This document shows, piece after piece, positions 1 through 7,837 of a stretch of DNA of 40,984 nucleotides (position 1 is the first letter of the stretch; each line of letters starts with the position of its first letter). The translations under genes were made by a program, and so were the position numbers. Under the pieces are notes generated by a model that searched no databases, was not told where the DNA came from, and saw only the letters and a program-made list of their open reading frames with translations. The stretch is from the NCBI GenBank assembly GCA_020848295.1, contig JADLAI010000122.1, positions 1 to 40,984 of the forward strand, read 5' to 3'. The DNA is from Flavobacteriales bacterium (GTDB lineage Bacteria; Bacteroidota; Bacteroidia; Flavobacteriales_F; PHOS-HE28).

Positions 1-147
1 CGAAGCGCAAGCCAAGCAAGTGAGGCTATGTGGAATTGCGCGTTCATGGTGTAACGAATGTAACGAAAATCAAGTGGTGTGAAGGTGGTGGTGGAAAAGT
101 TGTAACGCAGGGTCCGCGAAGAGCCGGAGGTTCCGGTTGGCGAGACC

Positions 148-351
148 CTACGGGAGGAAAAAGTAATTGCCGGGGTTATCGCTCCATTGGATCACCATAT
201 CGGTGTAGTCCTCATCACCGTAATTCTGCCCTATGTAACCGTGGTCCAGGTTGCCCGTGAAGGTGACCCCATTCCGCATCCAGGAGCGGAAGCCGACCTC
301 CGCTGTGATGAAGTTACTCAGGCGGTGGTTAAGATCCGGTCTGACCGGCGA
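148..351 (-). pseudogene. 3' remnant of a truncated gene
   Basis: On the minus strand there is an open 67-codon stretch with no upstream start: it begins directly after an in-frame TGA and ends at TAG (148-150). The translation looks like real protein, with phrases such as VGFRSWMRNGVTFTGN and GYIGQNYGDEDYTDM, strong aromatic/Gly/Asp content and C- or G-ending codons like the neighbouring genes. Past the TAG the same frame stays open to a TGA at 70-72. The 5' side is cut off by the hairpin repeat that starts near 366. The wording reminds me of the C-terminal parts of large Bacteroidota surface proteins, but I cannot name the family. I read it as a decayed gene end. Bases 1-69 hold nothing I recognise. 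Confidence 0.5.
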
Positions 352-365
352 TCAACCATGGTGGG

Positions 366-431
366 TCGAAGGGTGCAAGAGTGCAAGAGCGCACGGCACA
401 AACCCGTGCACCCTCGCACTTTTGAACCCAT
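366..431. repeat. Imperfect hairpin repeat, family 2, copy 1
   Basis: Left arm GGGTGCAAGAGTGCAAGAGC faces a right arm containing GTGCACCCTCGCACTTTT, giving a long imperfect inverted repeat. The same pattern recurs at 35934-36011, where GGGTGCGAAAGTGCGAG faces CCCTCTCACTTTCGC. Both copies are intergenic. This one lies directly against the broken 5' end of the gene remnant at 148-351. No transposase is nearby. Function unknown; a small mobile palindrome or an RNA hairpin are both possible. Confidence 0.6.
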
Positions 432-524
432 GGGCCGACCGCTTCTATATCACCGTCTGAGTAGCATTCGTGTTGCCCCCCACATCGATCAGGTGTAACC
501 GGCTGAAGAGGACCCGTGCGGATG

Positions 525-692
525 TAATACCATCTACGCATTCAATATCGGCCGATCCACTTGCCCTCTTTCCGGAGGTCTTCTCCGCAGACCAGGTTCC
601 GTAGGCCCCGCTACGCAACCTGTTCTGCGTATCGTCCTCCGAAAAGATCGCGGCGCATCCCTTGGCCGATCTTGAATGCGTTATTGGTATAA
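525..692 (+). repeat. 168-bp palindromic repeat, family 1, copy A
   Basis: The element starts TAATACCATCTACGCATTCA and ends in the near reverse complement (TTGAATGCGTTATTGGTATAA read to 692). The whole 168 bp folds as one imperfect palindrome, with a central stem CAGGTTCCGTAG / CTACGCAACCTG around a GCCCCG loop. Copy B (6886-7053) is the same length, in the opposite orientation, with about 15 differences by eye. Copy C (8373-8538) is diverged but still palindromic. It encodes nothing credible. A MITE-like or REP-like non-autonomous element is the most likely identity; a structured RNA is the alternative. Confidence 0.85.
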
Positions 693-756
693 GCCCCACT
701 TGCCTCTGGAGAGCGTGCGAAGGTTGAGGGAGTGATACCCAATGGATCAGAAATGA

Positions 757-786
757 AATGACCCCGGTGTGGGCACCGGGGTCATT
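757..786 (-). terminator. Intrinsic-type terminator after the LPP20 lipoprotein gene
   Basis: A perfect 13-bp stem, AATGACCCCGGTG facing CACCGGGGTCATT with loop TGGG, lies 20 bases past the stop of the minus-strand gene ending at 807. Read on the minus strand, the stem is followed by a modest T-rich stretch (TTCATTTCT). It separates the envelope operon from the repeat-rich region beyond. Confidence 0.75.
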
Positions 787-806
787 CCTGGATGGTTATC
801 GAAGGA

Positions 807-1397
807 TCACTTCAGCTTGTTCATCTCGGCCTCGAAGGTCTCCTTGAACTTCTCGTAGTCGTAGTCGATGCGCAGGCGCTCGTCGCTGCTCAGGCGCTCG
901 TTGTAGGCGGCCAGGAGGTCCTGTGCGCTGAGTTCGATGGCCACGTAAGTCTTGAAGTTACCGGTGGCATTCACCTTCATCACCTTTTCGCAGATGGTCT
1001 TGGTGCCGGTGAGCTTTTGGTCCACCACTTCGCGGGTCAGGCCCTCGAAGCGCTCGGCCACTTCCTCCTTGTTGTTGAGCTCGCGGCTGTTCACGTAGTT
1101 GTCGATCACGCCCTTGAGCTGGGTGTTGATGGCGCTGGCCAGGTCGGCGCGGGCGTTGGCCAGGGCTTTCTTCTTGGAGGTGGCCTGGTCCATGCTCTCA
1201 CCCAGGTTGTTCGCACGGAACACCTTGTCGTTGGTGAAGAATTCGGGGCCGGAGCAGAGCACGGCGACCTCGGTCTCGCCGGTCGGGTTCGGCGTGGCCA
1301 CGGTGGCCTTTTTCTTTTTACAAGCGGACAGGCCACCGGCAAGTACCAGGGCGGTCATCAGTACCGGAAGGGAGAGGTTCGATGTCGAGGTTCTCAT
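807..1397 (-). CDS. LPP20-like lipoprotein, short paralogue
   Basis: The 196-residue product begins with a lipoprotein signal ending in lipobox L-S-A-C (Cys26), so it is probably anchored in the envelope. After a lysine-rich and Thr/Pro linker, the middle (about residues 65-155) has the helix-then-strand pattern of LPP20-type lipoproteins: a run such as KKKALANARADLASAI followed by strands containing TYVAIEL. The larger neighbour (1495-2883) has the same N-terminal pattern (AKKNALNDLASEI), so the two are likely distant paralogues. It is the last gene of the minus-strand envelope operon, 97 bases after the previous stop, and is followed by a good terminator. A small hairpin ACCGGC-CGT-GCCGGT lies in its leader at 1414-1428. 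Exact role unknown. Confidence 0.75.
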   Translation of the reverse strand: MRTSTSNLSLPVLMTALVLAGGLSACKKKKATVATPNPTGETEVAVLCSGPEFFTNDKVFRANNLGESMDQATSKKKALANARADLASAINTQLKGVIDNYVNSRELNNKEEVAERFEGLTREVVDQKLTGTKTICEKVMKVNATGNFKTYVAIELSAQDLLAAYNERLSSDERLRIDYDYEKFKETFEAEMNKLK

Positions 1398-1494
1398 GGT
1401 CGTTGTTCTTGTGACCGGCCGTGCCGGTGGTGGTTGTTCTATTGGGCTATGCTTTTCCAGATCCGTGCCAAACTTCGCAAAAGGCCGTCATTCC

Positions 1495-2883
1495 TCAATT
1501 AAAAGCGTTCATGATGCCCGGCACAAGATCCTTCCTGATGTCGGGGATGGCCTTCTTGAAGCTTTCGAGGCCGGCCTTCTCGTAGGTGAGTTGCACACCT
1601 TTCACACCCTGTTTGCCGCCTTGGAAGACCATTTCCTGGGTTCGGCGGTCGCGGAAGGTATAACTCACATCCACGAAGGCGGTATGGAAACCCTGCGATT
1701 CGCCGCCCTGGCGGGTATGGGCGTTCAGCTCCAGGAGCAGGTCCGCATCGCTTTCGCGCTCCACGAAGCGGAAGCCCTTGGAGGTGAGTTCCTCCCGCAC
1801 CACGAGGGCCACCCCTGCATCGGTGACGGGAACACCCAGGTTGGTCTCCTTGGCCCGCATGAGCACACGCGGCATGCGCATATCGATGGGTACATGCACT
1901 TCGGGCACGGTAAGGCCGTTGACCAGAGCATTCACCAGGGTGCGGTCCATCTCGCGGCCCACCAGTTCATCCAGATGGAACCTCACCAGGACCTCCAGCT
2001 TTTCGGCACTGGGATCCACCCGTTGCACCGCCGTGCGGGCGCGGCCTTCGGTATCGGTGTTGCGCATCTCGGTGACCTTGCCTCCGGTGCCCGGATAGCT
2101 GATGAACAAGGGCAGTTGCACCAGGTCCCGCCCCCCCTTGCCATTGGCATAGGTGGCGTTGATCAGCAATTCGCGTTTGAAGCCATTGCCGAAATCCAGT
2201 TCACAACGTTCGGGCAGCACGCTAAGACGCACGTTACTGGTCAGGGCCTGTAGTTCGGCGTAGAGTTCGTTCACGAGTTGCACCTGTCGCCCATCCAATT
2301 CCACGGCATCGTTCTCGCCCCAATGGTCCTTCATGGCCACCAGCGCCCGCAGTTCCTGGTCGAAGGCGGTGCGCAGATCGCCCGCACCGATGCTCTGCTT
2401 GCTCCGCGCATGCAGGTCCAAGGCGTTGCGTATGGCACCGGCCTTCTTCTCGGCCTTGATCCGGGCATGCTCCGCTTTGGAGAGCCGGTAATAGGTCCAG
2501 TATTCATTGGGGTCCTCCCAGCTCTCCACCAGTTCGAAACCCTCCAGTTGCTCGTTGCTGCTGGTGCGTATGCTGCTGGTGAAGGATTCGTCGAACTGGT
2601 TCTTGCGATCCAGGGTGTAGAGCAGACTGTTGCCTTCCACCTTCACGCTGATCTCGCTCGCCAGGTCGTTCAGGGCGTTCTTCTTGGCGGTCTCCAGCAC
2701 ATCGGGCCGGTTCTTGTTGGCCATGCCGATCCCGATGTAATACCCGTCGGCCACGGGCCTTGCCCCCACCCAAGCGGGGCGTTGCGCGGTAGGCTGCTCA
2801 ACAACAGGTGTGGACACCGTTCCCTTCCCACCACGGCAGGCGAGAAGCAGGAGTACAGGTAGGAACCGGAAGAGGTGCCTCAT
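1495..2883 (-). CDS. LPP20-domain lipoprotein, large
   Basis: The 462-residue product has a short lipoprotein signal with lipobox L-L-A-C (Cys16). Residues about 35-155 resemble the LPP20 lipoprotein domain: the segment RPAWVGARPVADGYYIGIG, a helix with AKKNALNDLASEISVKV, and strands around YWTYYRLSK. The remainder (about 200-462) is mostly beta and unassigned; a late portion with DADLLLELNAHT and FVDVSYTFRD resembles the assembly domains of outer-membrane-associated lipoproteins. Its ATG overlaps the stop of the upstream CsgG-like gene (ATGA), so the two are translationally coupled and probably form one complex. In other bacteria LPP20 and CsgG-like proteins pair in flagellar FlgO/P/T and curli systems; here no flagellar or curli gene is visible. 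Confidence 0.75.
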   Translation of the reverse strand: MRHLFRFLPVLLLLACRGGKGTVSTPVVEQPTAQRPAWVGARPVADGYYIGIGMANKNRPDVLETAKKNALNDLASEISVKVEGNSLLYTLDRKNQFDESFTSSIRTSSNEQLEGFELVESWEDPNEYWTYYRLSKAEHARIKAEKKAGAIRNALDLHARSKQSIGAGDLRTAFDQELRALVAMKDHWGENDAVELDGRQVQLVNELYAELQALTSNVRLSVLPERCELDFGNGFKRELLINATYANGKGGRDLVQLPLFISYPGTGGKVTEMRNTDTEGRARTAVQRVDPSAEKLEVLVRFHLDELVGREMDRTLVNALVNGLTVPEVHVPIDMRMPRVLMRAKETNLGVPVTDAGVALVVREELTSKGFRFVERESDADLLLELNAHTRQGGESQGFHTAFVDVSYTFRDRRTQEMVFQGGKQGVKGVQLTYEKAGLESFKKAIPDIRKDLVPGIMNAFN

Positions 2884-4259
2884 GGCAGTTTGGCGGTTAC
2901 CTCGTCGCGGACCGCACTGGCCATGGACGAACTGGATGAGCGAAGCACCTCGTTCAACAGGGTGGCCACGGGTTTCACCTCACGGGGTGCGTTCAGGAGG
3001 CTGCGCATCTCGCGGCGGGCGTTGTCCCGCAGGTCCACATTGCCGTTCAGTTTGGGAAGGAGCTGGTCCTTGTTGCCATCGTAGCTGGCATAGTAGGCGT
3101 GGTCCTCGGCCAGCTTCTCGACCACCTTGCTCAGGAGGACCTCACCGGTCTCCAGGGAGACCACCCGATAATTGAGCGAGAGCACCACCTTGTTCTCCTG
3201 GTAGTATTCGGTGTAGTACACGGGCTTGTACCGGGTCACGAAGTATTTCTCGCCGGTCTCCTTGTTCAATTGTTGCACCTTGTAGGCCTCATAGCCTTCC
3301 TTGGTGCTGCGCCGGAGTTGGCCAGGCACTTCCTGGAAGCCGACCACATCGCCCATTAGCACCGCTTGTGCCCCCATAAGGTTGCCCACGCGCACGGCGG
3401 TCTGCTCATCCACCACACCGCTCAGGCTCAGTCGCTGTTCCTCCAGGATCCGGTCCAGGTTCTCGCGGTCCACCACTTTCAGGAAGGGGTCCTTCACCTC
3501 GATCAGCGCGGTGATGGCATGGGCCTGCACCTTGCCGGCCAGGGCGCTTTGAGCGCGGTCGGTGGTGAAGGGCATGACGGCCATATTGAACTGGCCCTTG
3601 GTCAGCGCCTCCTGCCGCAGGGTGTTGGAATCCTTGTAGGCGCTGTTCTTGTCCATCACCCGGGTGAGGGCCGCATAGGCCTTGCGGTAGTTGCCGCTCT
3701 CCAACTCGTTCCTACCGGTGCGGTACAGCGGTTCAAGGTAGGCCACGTCCTGCAGGCTCTTCGCATCCTTGTAGCCCGGTTCCAGTTTGGTGATCTTCGC
3801 GAAGACCTTCTCGGCCGCTGCGAAATCCTCCTTCTCATAAAGGGCCTGCCCCTCGGTGTACAGGTCCACCAGGTGTTCGGCCTTGACCTTCTCGAAGTCG
3901 GTCCTGTAGTGATCGGGGATCTCCAGGACCACTCCGGTATAGGCGACCCGGTCCACGTATGCTTTCGCATCGAGGTAGGCGGCCACTGCATCGGCGCGCT
4001 TGTCGCCCATGGCCATCTGCTTGAAGAAGGCGCTCAGCTTGTCGTTCAGGAGCATCTGTCCGGTCTTCTTCAGCCCGATCTTGGCATCCACGTTCTTGGC
4101 ATTGCGCTGTGCAGCCTGCAGGTACATCTCGGCCGCTTCGGCATATAGGCCGGCCTGGTCGAGTTTGTCGCCCCGTTTGGAGAAGGCCTTGGACCCGGAG
4201 CACGCGCCAAGCAGGAGCGCAACGGCACCGAAGGCCAGGATATGGGTGAAGCGTGACAT
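2880..4259 (-). CDS. Lipoprotein with TPR region and CsgG-like domain
   Basis: The 459-residue product has lipobox L-G-A-C (Cys20). Residues about 25-215 are TPR-like helices with alternating Ala/Tyr (QAGLYAEAAEMYLQAA, KEDFAAAEKVFAKI, ESGNYRKAYAAL). From about 230 a CsgG/LpoB-like fold begins: FNMAVMPF, then a helix with HAITALIE, FLKVVDRENLDRILEEQ, an activation segment with VGNLMGAQAVLMGDVVGF, and later strands of the type VVLSLNYRVVSLETGEVL. This combination is the usual sign of an outer-membrane lipoprotein that organises an envelope assembly. It overlaps the LPP20 gene by 4 bases and follows the DUF4476 gene by 34 bases. Confidence 0.8.
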   Translation of the reverse strand: MSRFTHILAFGAVALLLGACSGSKAFSKRGDKLDQAGLYAEAAEMYLQAAQRNAKNVDAKIGLKKTGQMLLNDKLSAFFKQMAMGDKRADAVAAYLDAKAYVDRVAYTGVVLEIPDHYRTDFEKVKAEHLVDLYTEGQALYEKEDFAAAEKVFAKITKLEPGYKDAKSLQDVAYLEPLYRTGRNELESGNYRKAYAALTRVMDKNSAYKDSNTLRQEALTKGQFNMAVMPFTTDRAQSALAGKVQAHAITALIEVKDPFLKVVDRENLDRILEEQRLSLSGVVDEQTAVRVGNLMGAQAVLMGDVVGFQEVPGQLRRSTKEGYEAYKVQQLNKETGEKYFVTRYKPVYYTEYYQENKVVLSLNYRVVSLETGEVLLSKVVEKLAEDHAYYASYDGNKDQLLPKLNGNVDLRDNARREMRSLLNAPREVKPVATLLNEVLRSSSSSMASAVRDEVTAKLP

Positions 4260-4293
4260 GGAGGTCTGTCGGTGGTGGCCGACGTGCCAGCCC

Positions 4294-5283
4294 TTAGCGC
4301 GACTGGATATAGCTGTTCAGGTCGTCAATGGAACTCTCGAAGGTGAAGGCATCGTTCACCTGGTAGTAGTTGTCGATGTCGAAGGTGCGGTCGTAGGCGA
4401 ACTTGGCGATGTCCAGTCGGCTATCCTCGAAGCTGAACAGGGCCATCAGACCCTTCACCTGATCCACGGTGAAGCAGCGGTTGCTACCCACCTGTTTGGC
4501 CAGGGTCATCTTGCTATCCTCGAAGCTCTTGGCCTCGATGCTCTTCTTCACATCGGCGAACTCGGTGGTGCTCATGGGCCATGCGCAACCCACACGTCCG
4601 GTATAACCCGGCATGGAGTACACTTCCGGCTCGGCGGGCTTCGGCTTGGTATCGATGATCGGGCGCACAGGGGTGCTGGTCTGCGTGGTGGTGGTGGTGG
4701 TGCGTGTGGTGGTGGTCGTGGTGGTACCGGTGGTGGTGCCGGTGTTCACGTTCAGGTTGAAGTTCACACCGTTCACACCCATGGTAACGTTCACGTTCTC
4801 GTCATTCATCATGGGGTCTCCCTCCTCCACCACGGTGGTAGTGGTGGTCACCTGGCCACCAGGCACGTTCGTTTCCTGCACCACGGTCGTGGAAGGCGTG
4901 TCATCGAGGAACGCTGGTTCGGCCGGTTTCTCCGGTTCAGTTCGGGCGGTGGTGCCCAGTTCGGCCACGCCTGTCATCCGGAACACCCGCGCACCCTTCT
5001 TGTTCAGGGTGAGCATCATGGTGTACTCCTTTCCCATTTCCAGATACCCGCTCTGTTTCAGCGGCGGGATGGAAGCATCCTCGAATTTCACCATCATGAC
5101 CGGGGTTTCGGTGCGGATACCGGTGGCGACCACACGGGTGGCCGGGGCCTCATTCTTCACGTCGCCATCGACGATCAGGGTGAACTTGGTACCATCATCG
5201 GAGAAAACGACCAGGTCCGAGGTCTGGGCCTGGATGGCCAGTGACAGCAGGCTGATGGATACGGCGGAGAGTAGACGTTTCAT
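4294..5283 (-). CDS. Exported DUF4476 protein with Thr-rich linker
   Basis: I chose the ATG at 5283 because it begins a clean Sec signal (MKRLLSAVSISLLSLAIQA) and lies 18 bases after a promoter; the frame is open further upstream. The product is 329 residues. An N-terminal beta domain (about 20-135) is followed by a linker that is nearly all Thr, Val and Gly (about 155-225, coded by ACC/ACG repeats). The C-terminal about 95 residues (FADVKKSIEAKSFEDSKMTL and FSFEDSRLDIAKFAYD) match DUF4476, a helical Bacteroidota domain of unknown function. It is the first gene of the envelope operon. The homopolymeric codon run could slip during replication. Confidence 0.8.
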   Translation of the reverse strand: MKRLLSAVSISLLSLAIQAQTSDLVVFSDDGTKFTLIVDGDVKNEAPATRVVATGIRTETPVMMVKFEDASIPPLKQSGYLEMGKEYTMMLTLNKKGARVFRMTGVAELGTTARTEPEKPAEPAFLDDTPSTTVVQETNVPGGQVTTTTTVVEEGDPMMNDENVNVTMGVNGVNFNLNVNTGTTTGTTTTTTTRTTTTTTQTSTPVRPIIDTKPKPAEPEVYSMPGYTGRVGCAWPMSTTEFADVKKSIEAKSFEDSKMTLAKQVGSNRCFTVDQVKGLMALFSFEDSRLDIAKFAYDRTFDIDNYYQVNDAFTFESSIDDLNSYIQSR

Positions 5284-5301
5284 GGTGGTTCGAGTGGGTT
5301 G

Positions 5302-5331
5302 CGAAGTTAGACGTTGGGCCAAGGCAGGCAA
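5302..5331 (-). promoter_or_regulatory. Bacteroidota-type promoter of the envelope operon
   Basis: On the minus strand, TTG (5331-5329) is followed after exactly 19 bases by TAACTTCG (5309-5302), close to the Bacteroidota consensus TTG-N19-TAnnTTTG. The start codon at 5283 is 18 bases further on. This is the best-formed promoter in the window. Confidence 0.6.
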
Positions 5332-5396
5332 GCGCTGTGCCAAAACGTGTGGGTCATCCTGGAACGTGCGCGGGTCGCGGCTCCGGCATGGTTTCG

Positions 5397-5404
5397 CATC
5401 TTTG
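5397..5404 (+). promoter_or_regulatory. Putative -7 box for the saccharopine dehydrogenase gene
   Basis: CATCTTTG matches the Bacteroidota -7 box TAnnTTTG except for the first base and lies 19 bases before the ATG at 5424. No clear TTG is found at the -33 position. Confidence 0.4.
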
Positions 5405-5423
5405 GGCCCACTCCCATTCCACC

Positions 5424-6764
5424 ATGCGTAGCATCCTCATCCTTGGTGCGGGCCGTTCGGCCGCTTCGCTGATCCAGTACCTGATCAAGCACGCAGCGGC
5501 GCAGGCATGGCGCATCACGGTGGCCGATAAGGACCCCTCCCACGCGGCGATGTTGGTGGCCGAGGGGCCGTCCGTGGCCACCGGGTTCGCGTTGGATGCC
5601 ACCGACGCCGGGGCACGTGCCGCACTGATCGCCAAACATGATGTGGTGATCAGCATGCTGCCGGCGTTCATGCACCTGGACGTGCTCAAGGACTGCCTTT
5701 CGCTGAAGAAACACGTGATCACACCGAGCTACGTGCCGGATGCCTTGTGGCCCATGGACGCTGACTTCAAGGCGGCGGGGCTCACGGTGCTGAACGAGAT
5801 GGGTTTGGATCCGGGTATCGACCACATGAGCGCCATGCGGATCCTGGACCGCATCCGGGCCGAAGGAGGACGGATGGAGGCTTTCGAGAGCTACTGCGGT
5901 GGGCTGGTGGCTCCGGAGAGCGATGATAATCCCTGGGGCTACAAGTTCAGTTGGAATCCGCGGAACGTGGTGCTGGCGGGCCAGGGTGGCGCGGCGAAAT
6001 ACATCCGCGACGGGGAGACGAAGTACATCCCCTACCACCAGTTGTTCAGGCAGACCGTTCGGGTGGAGGTGGAGGGCTTCGGTGCATTCGACGGTTACGC
6101 CAATCGGGACTCGTTGAAGTACCGTTCGCACTACGGGTTGGATGAGATCCCCACCCTGTTGCGCGGCACCTTGCGCAAGGCGGGGTATTGTGAGGCCTGG
6201 AACACGTTCGTCCAACTCGGCTGCACGGAGGATGGCTTCGCCATGGAACTGCCGGAGAAAGCGAGCTGGAGCGCCTACCTGGATGCCTTTCTGCCCCATT
6301 GCCAGGAGTGCGGCACCCGGGGCAACCTGGCCCGGTACCTCGGCTTGAAGGAGGATGGTGAGGTGATGCGCAAACTGGACTGGCTCGGCCTCTTCTCCAA
6401 CAGCCCGATCGGTGTGACGGGGAAGTCGCCTGCCGCTACCCTGCAACACCTGCTCGAACAGAAGTGGAAACTGGGCGTGAACGACAAGGACATGGTGGTG
6501 ATGTGGCACCGGTTCCGGTATGCGGTGGAAGGTCAGCACCAGGCCATCCATGCCTCGCTGGGCGTGATCGGCGAGGACCGGTTGCACACGGCCATGGCCC
6601 GCACGGTGGGATTACCCATCGCCATGGCCTGCAAGCACCTGCTGAACGGCACGATCCAGGAACGCGGGGTGCTTCTGCCCTTGAAACCGGTGATCTACGG
6701 GCCGATCCTGGAGGAGCTTGAACAGCACGGTATACGGTTCACGGAGGAGGAGGTGGAGGCATAA
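5424..6764 (+). CDS. Saccharopine dehydrogenase family protein
   Basis: The start at 5424 begins MRSILILGAGRSA, a Rossmann dinucleotide-binding motif at residues 4-13; the longer open frame upstream is not protein-like. The product is 446 residues. The N-terminal domain (about 1-130) has DATD and VVISMLPAFMHLDV, and the following NEMGLDPGIDHMSA segment is typical of the saccharopine dehydrogenase / reductase (LYS9) family, which acts on saccharopine or related imino acids with NAD(P). The C-terminal domain carries the substrate region (SYCGGLVAPESDDNPWGYKF). It is monocistronic, divergent from the envelope operon. A role in lysine breakdown is likely, but the exact substrate cannot be read from the sequence. 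Confidence 0.85.
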   Translation: MRSILILGAGRSAASLIQYLIKHAAAQAWRITVADKDPSHAAMLVAEGPSVATGFALDATDAGARAALIAKHDVVISMLPAFMHLDVLKDCLSLKKHVITPSYVPDALWPMDADFKAAGLTVLNEMGLDPGIDHMSAMRILDRIRAEGGRMEAFESYCGGLVAPESDDNPWGYKFSWNPRNVVLAGQGGAAKYIRDGETKYIPYHQLFRQTVRVEVEGFGAFDGYANRDSLKYRSHYGLDEIPTLLRGTLRKAGYCEAWNTFVQLGCTEDGFAMELPEKASWSAYLDAFLPHCQECGTRGNLARYLGLKEDGEVMRKLDWLGLFSNSPIGVTGKSPAATLQHLLEQKWKLGVNDKDMVVMWHRFRYAVEGQHQAIHASLGVIGEDRLHTAMARTVGLPIAMACKHLLNGTIQERGVLLPLKPVIYGPILEELEQHGIRFTEEEVEA

Positions 6765-6885
6765 GGGTACCCCTCGAAGGACCTCGAATTGATGACACAT
6801 GGCTTCATTCTGCAGCCGAACGAGGCGTGACGAAGAGGGGATACTGGAACGATGTATCCGACCGAGGGGCAACGAAGTGCGGCTG

Positions 6886-7053
6886 TAATACCATTTACGC
6901 ATTCAAGGTCGGCCAAGAGATGCGCCGCGATCTTTTCAGAGGACGATACGCGGAACAGGTTGCGTAGCGGGGCCTACGGAACCTCTTCCGCGGAGAAGTC
7001 ATCCGGAAAGAGGGCAAGCAGATCGGCCGATATTGAATGCGTAGATGGTATAA
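6886..7053 (-). repeat. 168-bp palindromic repeat, family 1, copy B
   Basis: This is the inverted counterpart of copy A (525-692): same length, about 15 differences over 168 bases by eye, including the central CTACGCAACCTG stem. It sits between the convergent ends of the saccharopine dehydrogenase and trmN6 genes. The flank GTGCGG-N-TGTAATACC is shared with copy A. The rest of the 357-base gap (6765-6885 and 7054-7121) holds only a weak AGAAC-GAG-GTTCT stem near 7099 and no gene I can see. Confidence 0.85.
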
Positions 7054-7121
7054 AAGGGAGCCGTGCCCGAGGGTCGGCGCGAAGCGACGATCCCGCGAGA
7101 ACGAGGTTCTTCGAGGTGCGC

Positions 7122-7832
7122 TTATAGGTTCAACATCAGGTCGCTGATCATCCCACGGTATTCAGGCGTGTAGTCGAACGGCCCTGTGGCCTCGACCGTG
7201 AGTTCCTCTTCCTTCACTTCCCCTCCGGTCCTATCGAGTTCAAGCAGTACCCGTTTCGCGGGGCGGTGGGCAACGTATCTCACCACACACCGGCGGATCG
7301 GGAACAGCGACCTGTGCCCGGCTTCCGCGATGAAGGCTTTTTCCCGGTTCATCGGGATGATCAACGCGAAGCGCCCATGAGGTGCCAACAGTCGGCCCAC
7401 AGCCGCTGTCAGTTCATCGAACAGGAGTTCATCGCTGTGCTTGGCAAGGCCCATGCGCTCATCCGCAGCGGTGGAATAGCCCGCGTAGTAGGGCGGATTG
7501 CAGATGATGAGATCGAAGGGCTCGCTGGCGTTCATGCGGCGCACGTCCATGCGATGAACACGTACACGAACGGACCACGGACTGGCGGCGGCGTTCTCGG
7601 CGGCCTGCTCCGCTGCGGCATCGTCGATCTCCACCGCATCCACCGTGGCCCGCGGTGCGCGTTGCGCGGCGATCAAGGCAAGGACACCGGTCCCCGTTCC
7701 GATGTCGAGGATGCGTTGGGCACCGCCGTAGTTCACCCAGGCTCCGAACAGCACGCCATCGGTGCCCACCTTCAGGGCGCATCGGTCCTGCCGGATGGTG
7801 AACTGCTTGAAACGGAAGGAGGGTTTGGGCAT
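7122..7832 (-). CDS. trmN6: tRNA1(Val) adenine-37 N6-methyltransferase (TrmN6-like)
   Basis: The 236-residue protein is a class I SAM-dependent methyltransferase. Motif I ILDIGTGTGVLAL is at 41-53, the acidic ribose-binding VEID at 67-70, and the N6-adenine catalytic motif NPPY at 112-115. The N-terminal FRFKQFTIRQDRCALKVGTDGVL matches TrmN6 (YfiC), which methylates A37 of tRNA1(Val); I quote only parts of it: FKQFTIRQDRCALKVGTDG. It starts 5 bases after the rimM stop, so both are in one operon. Other NPPY methyltransferases are possible, but the N-terminus makes TrmN6 the best fit. Confidence 0.88.
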   Translation of the reverse strand: MPKPSFRFKQFTIRQDRCALKVGTDGVLFGAWVNYGGAQRILDIGTGTGVLALIAAQRAPRATVDAVEIDDAAAEQAAENAAASPWSVRVRVHRMDVRRMNASEPFDLIICNPPYYAGYSTAADERMGLAKHSDELLFDELTAAVGRLLAPHGRFALIIPMNREKAFIAEAGHRSLFPIRRCVVRYVAHRPAKRVLLELDRTGGEVKEEELTVEATGPFDYTPEYRGMISDLMLNL

Positions 7833-7837
7833 ACGCT

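Noticed and set aside
1099-2253. Long open frames antisense to genes (also 27608-28906 and 31065-32528)
   Set aside because: Typical of high-GC DNA: they mirror the codon pattern of convincing genes on the other strand.
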